Below are positions 6,426 through 7,288 of a DNA stretch of 7,288 nt, piece by piece (the first letter of the stretch is position 1; every line of letters starts with the position of its first letter). Location of the stretch: assembly GCA_005881055.1 (NCBI GenBank), contig VBHW01000030.1:1-7288 (forward strand), in the 5' to 3' direction. Under the pieces are notes generated by a model. That model ran no database searches, was not told the DNA's origin, and worked only from the letters and a program-made list of their open reading frames with translations. Source of the stretch: Chloroflexota bacterium (GTDB lineage: Bacteria; Chloroflexota; Limnocylindria; Limnocylindrales; CSP1-4). The translations under genes and the position numbers were made by a program.

Positions 6426-7288
6426 CCGGCGCGTCGGATGCCCTGCCCCGCCTCGTCCTCGACGCGCACGGGGTCACGAAGCGGTTCGGCGGCCTGGTCG
6501 CGGTTCGCGACGTGACCTTCCAGATCCCCGAGGGCGCGATCGTCAGCCTCATCGGACCCAACGGCGCAGGCAAGACGACGTTCTTCAACGTCATCGCCGG
6601 GCTCATGGACCCGACTGCGGGCTACGTCGAGTTCCGGGGTCGCCGCATGATCGCCCGCCCGATCCGCGCCGTCCTCGAGCCCGTCATCTGGTTCGCGCCG
6701 TCCATCGTCGCCGTCCTTGTCGGGATCGCCGCCTACAGCGCGACGAGCTCGCAGACAATCCTCGCCCTCGACCTCCTCGTCTCCGTGGCGCTGCTGGCGG
6801 GCATGTTCCTGGCGGCGATCATCCGGCCCGGGTGGTACAACCGCATGCTCGTCCGGTTGGGCATCTTCCGAAGCGCCCGGCCGAACGACATGGTCGTCGC
6901 CGGCCTCGGCCGGACGTTCCGGAACATCCGCCTCTTCCCGAACATGACCGCGATGGAGAACGTCCTCGTCGGGATGCATACGAAGCTGCACGCGTCGCCG
7001 GTCGACGCCTTCTTCAGCACGCGCCGCCAGCGGAGCGAGGAGGTCCGGGCAGGCGTACGCGTTCGCGAGCTCCTCGACCTCGTCGGCCTGCGCGGCCGCG
7101 ACGAGATCCTGGCCAAGAACCTGCCGTACGGCGACCAGCGCCGTCTCGAGCTCGCCCGCGCGCTGGGCAGCGAGCCGACGCTCCTCCTGCTCGACGAGCC
7201 GACGGCCGGCATGAACCCGCGCGAGACCGCGGACATGACCCGGCTCATCTCACGGCTCCGATCCGAGCTGGGCCTGTCGGTCCTGCTC
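6422..7288 (+). CDS. livG: LivG-like ABC transporter ATP-binding protein with inserted two-helix membrane segment; 3' end outside window
   Basis: The first 289 residues of an ABC ATPase that would energise the LivH/LivM channel. It has the LivG start VTKRFGGLVAVRDV (18-31), Walker A GPNGAGKTT (45-53), RTFRNIRLF (164-172) at the Q-loop, the Liv-type signature LPYGDQRRLELARAL (234-248), and Walker B LLLLDEPTAGMN (254-265) with catalytic E259. The H-loop is beyond the window. Two things are odd. First, between VEFRGRRM (69-76) and RPNDMVVAGLGRTF (153-166), where LivG usually has about 15 residues, there are about 75 extra. They contain hydrophobic stretches at about 88-107 and 112-134 joined by SATSSQ, then a Trp/Arg-containing segment (135-151). 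Second, the Q-loop glutamine is R167 (codon CGG). The insert keeps the frame and the same G/C-ending codon use, so a frameshift is unlikely. A LivF partner is expected downstream. Confidence 0.9.
   Translation, partial: MTGASDALPRLVLDAHGVTKRFGGLVAVRDVTFQIPEGAIVSLIGPNGAGKTTFFNVIAGLMDPTAGYVEFRGRRMIARPIRAVLEPVIWFAPSIVAVLVGIAAYSATSSQTILALDLLVSVALLAGMFLAAIIRPGWYNRMLVRLGIFRSARPNDMVVAGLGRTFRNIRLFPNMTAMENVLVGMHTKLHASPVDAFFSTRRQRSEEVRAGVRVRELLDLVGLRGRDEILAKNLPYGDQRRLELARALGSEPTLLLLDEPTAGMNPRETADMTRLISRLRSELGLSVLL
6650..6877 (+). other. Approximate extent of the membrane-hairpin insertion inside the LivG-like ATPase
   Basis: This covers residues about 77-152. Two uncharged runs of about 20 and 23 residues (VIWFAPSIVAVLVGIAAYSA, and one starting TILALDLLVS with a single Asp, D117) are long enough to cross a membrane and are separated by only a few polar residues, as in a helical hairpin. 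Basic residues flank both sides (R79, R82 before; R135, R141, R145, R150, R153 after), which by the positive-inside rule would keep both ends of the insert, and so the ATPase domain, in the cytoplasm. The boundaries are judged by comparison with remembered LivG sequences and are good to about ten residues. Confidence 0.7.

Noticed and set aside
6640..6900. Pair of compensating frameshifts as the cause of the odd LivG segment
   Set aside because: The segment keeps the same G/C-ending codon pattern in the same frame and encodes two coherent hydrophobic helices. The expected pre-Q-loop sequence (NDMVVAGLGRTF) follows in frame.

Overview
The window is GC-rich bacterial DNA with strongly G/C-ending codons. 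It carries two divergent gene blocks on either side of a 417-base intergenic region. No RNA gene, insertion sequence, CRISPR array or phage gene was seen. The composition, the actinobacterial/Chloroflexota-like lipoprotein style and the form of the NYN protein suggest a high-GC Chloroflexota lineage (possibly Limnocylindria-like) or an actinobacterium. That placement is an inference from general character, not from a marker gene.

Left block (minus strand, 1-2373): a small GNAT-fold acetyltransferase-like gene is followed 59 bases downstream by a GTG-started gene for a LabA/DUF88-type NYN-domain protein, a family of presumed metal-dependent RNases. The NYN domain fills only about the first 160 residues. 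The frame then stays open to the window edge as a low-complexity tail of at least 450 residues. The tail is rich in Arg-Gly repeats, acidic patches and AT-hook-like Gly-Arg-Pro motifs, with a few islands of ordinary-looking sequence. The C-terminus lies outside the window.

Middle (2374-2790): a noncoding leader/promoter region. An AT-rich island holds a plausible sigma70-type promoter (TTGCAA, 16-base spacer, TAATAT) about 235 bases upstream of the substrate-binding protein gene.

Right block (plus strand, 2791-7288): a branched-chain amino acid type (HAAT/Liv) ABC importer operon. It runs lipoprotein substrate-binding protein (LivJ-like), a strong 16-bp GC hairpin, LivH-like permease, LivM-like permease, then a LivG-like ATPase cut by the window edge. 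The last three genes are joined by ATGA start-stop overlaps, which suggests translational coupling. The binding protein would capture an amino acid or related ligand outside the membrane, LivH/LivM would form the channel, and LivG (with a LivF expected just downstream) would power import.

The main surprise is in the LivG-like ATPase. About 75 residues containing two hydrophobic, membrane-spanning-length helices are inserted between Walker A and the Q-loop, and the Q-loop glutamine is replaced by arginine. Walker A, the signature loop and Walker B are otherwise intact. This looks like an ABC ATPase with its own membrane hairpin.
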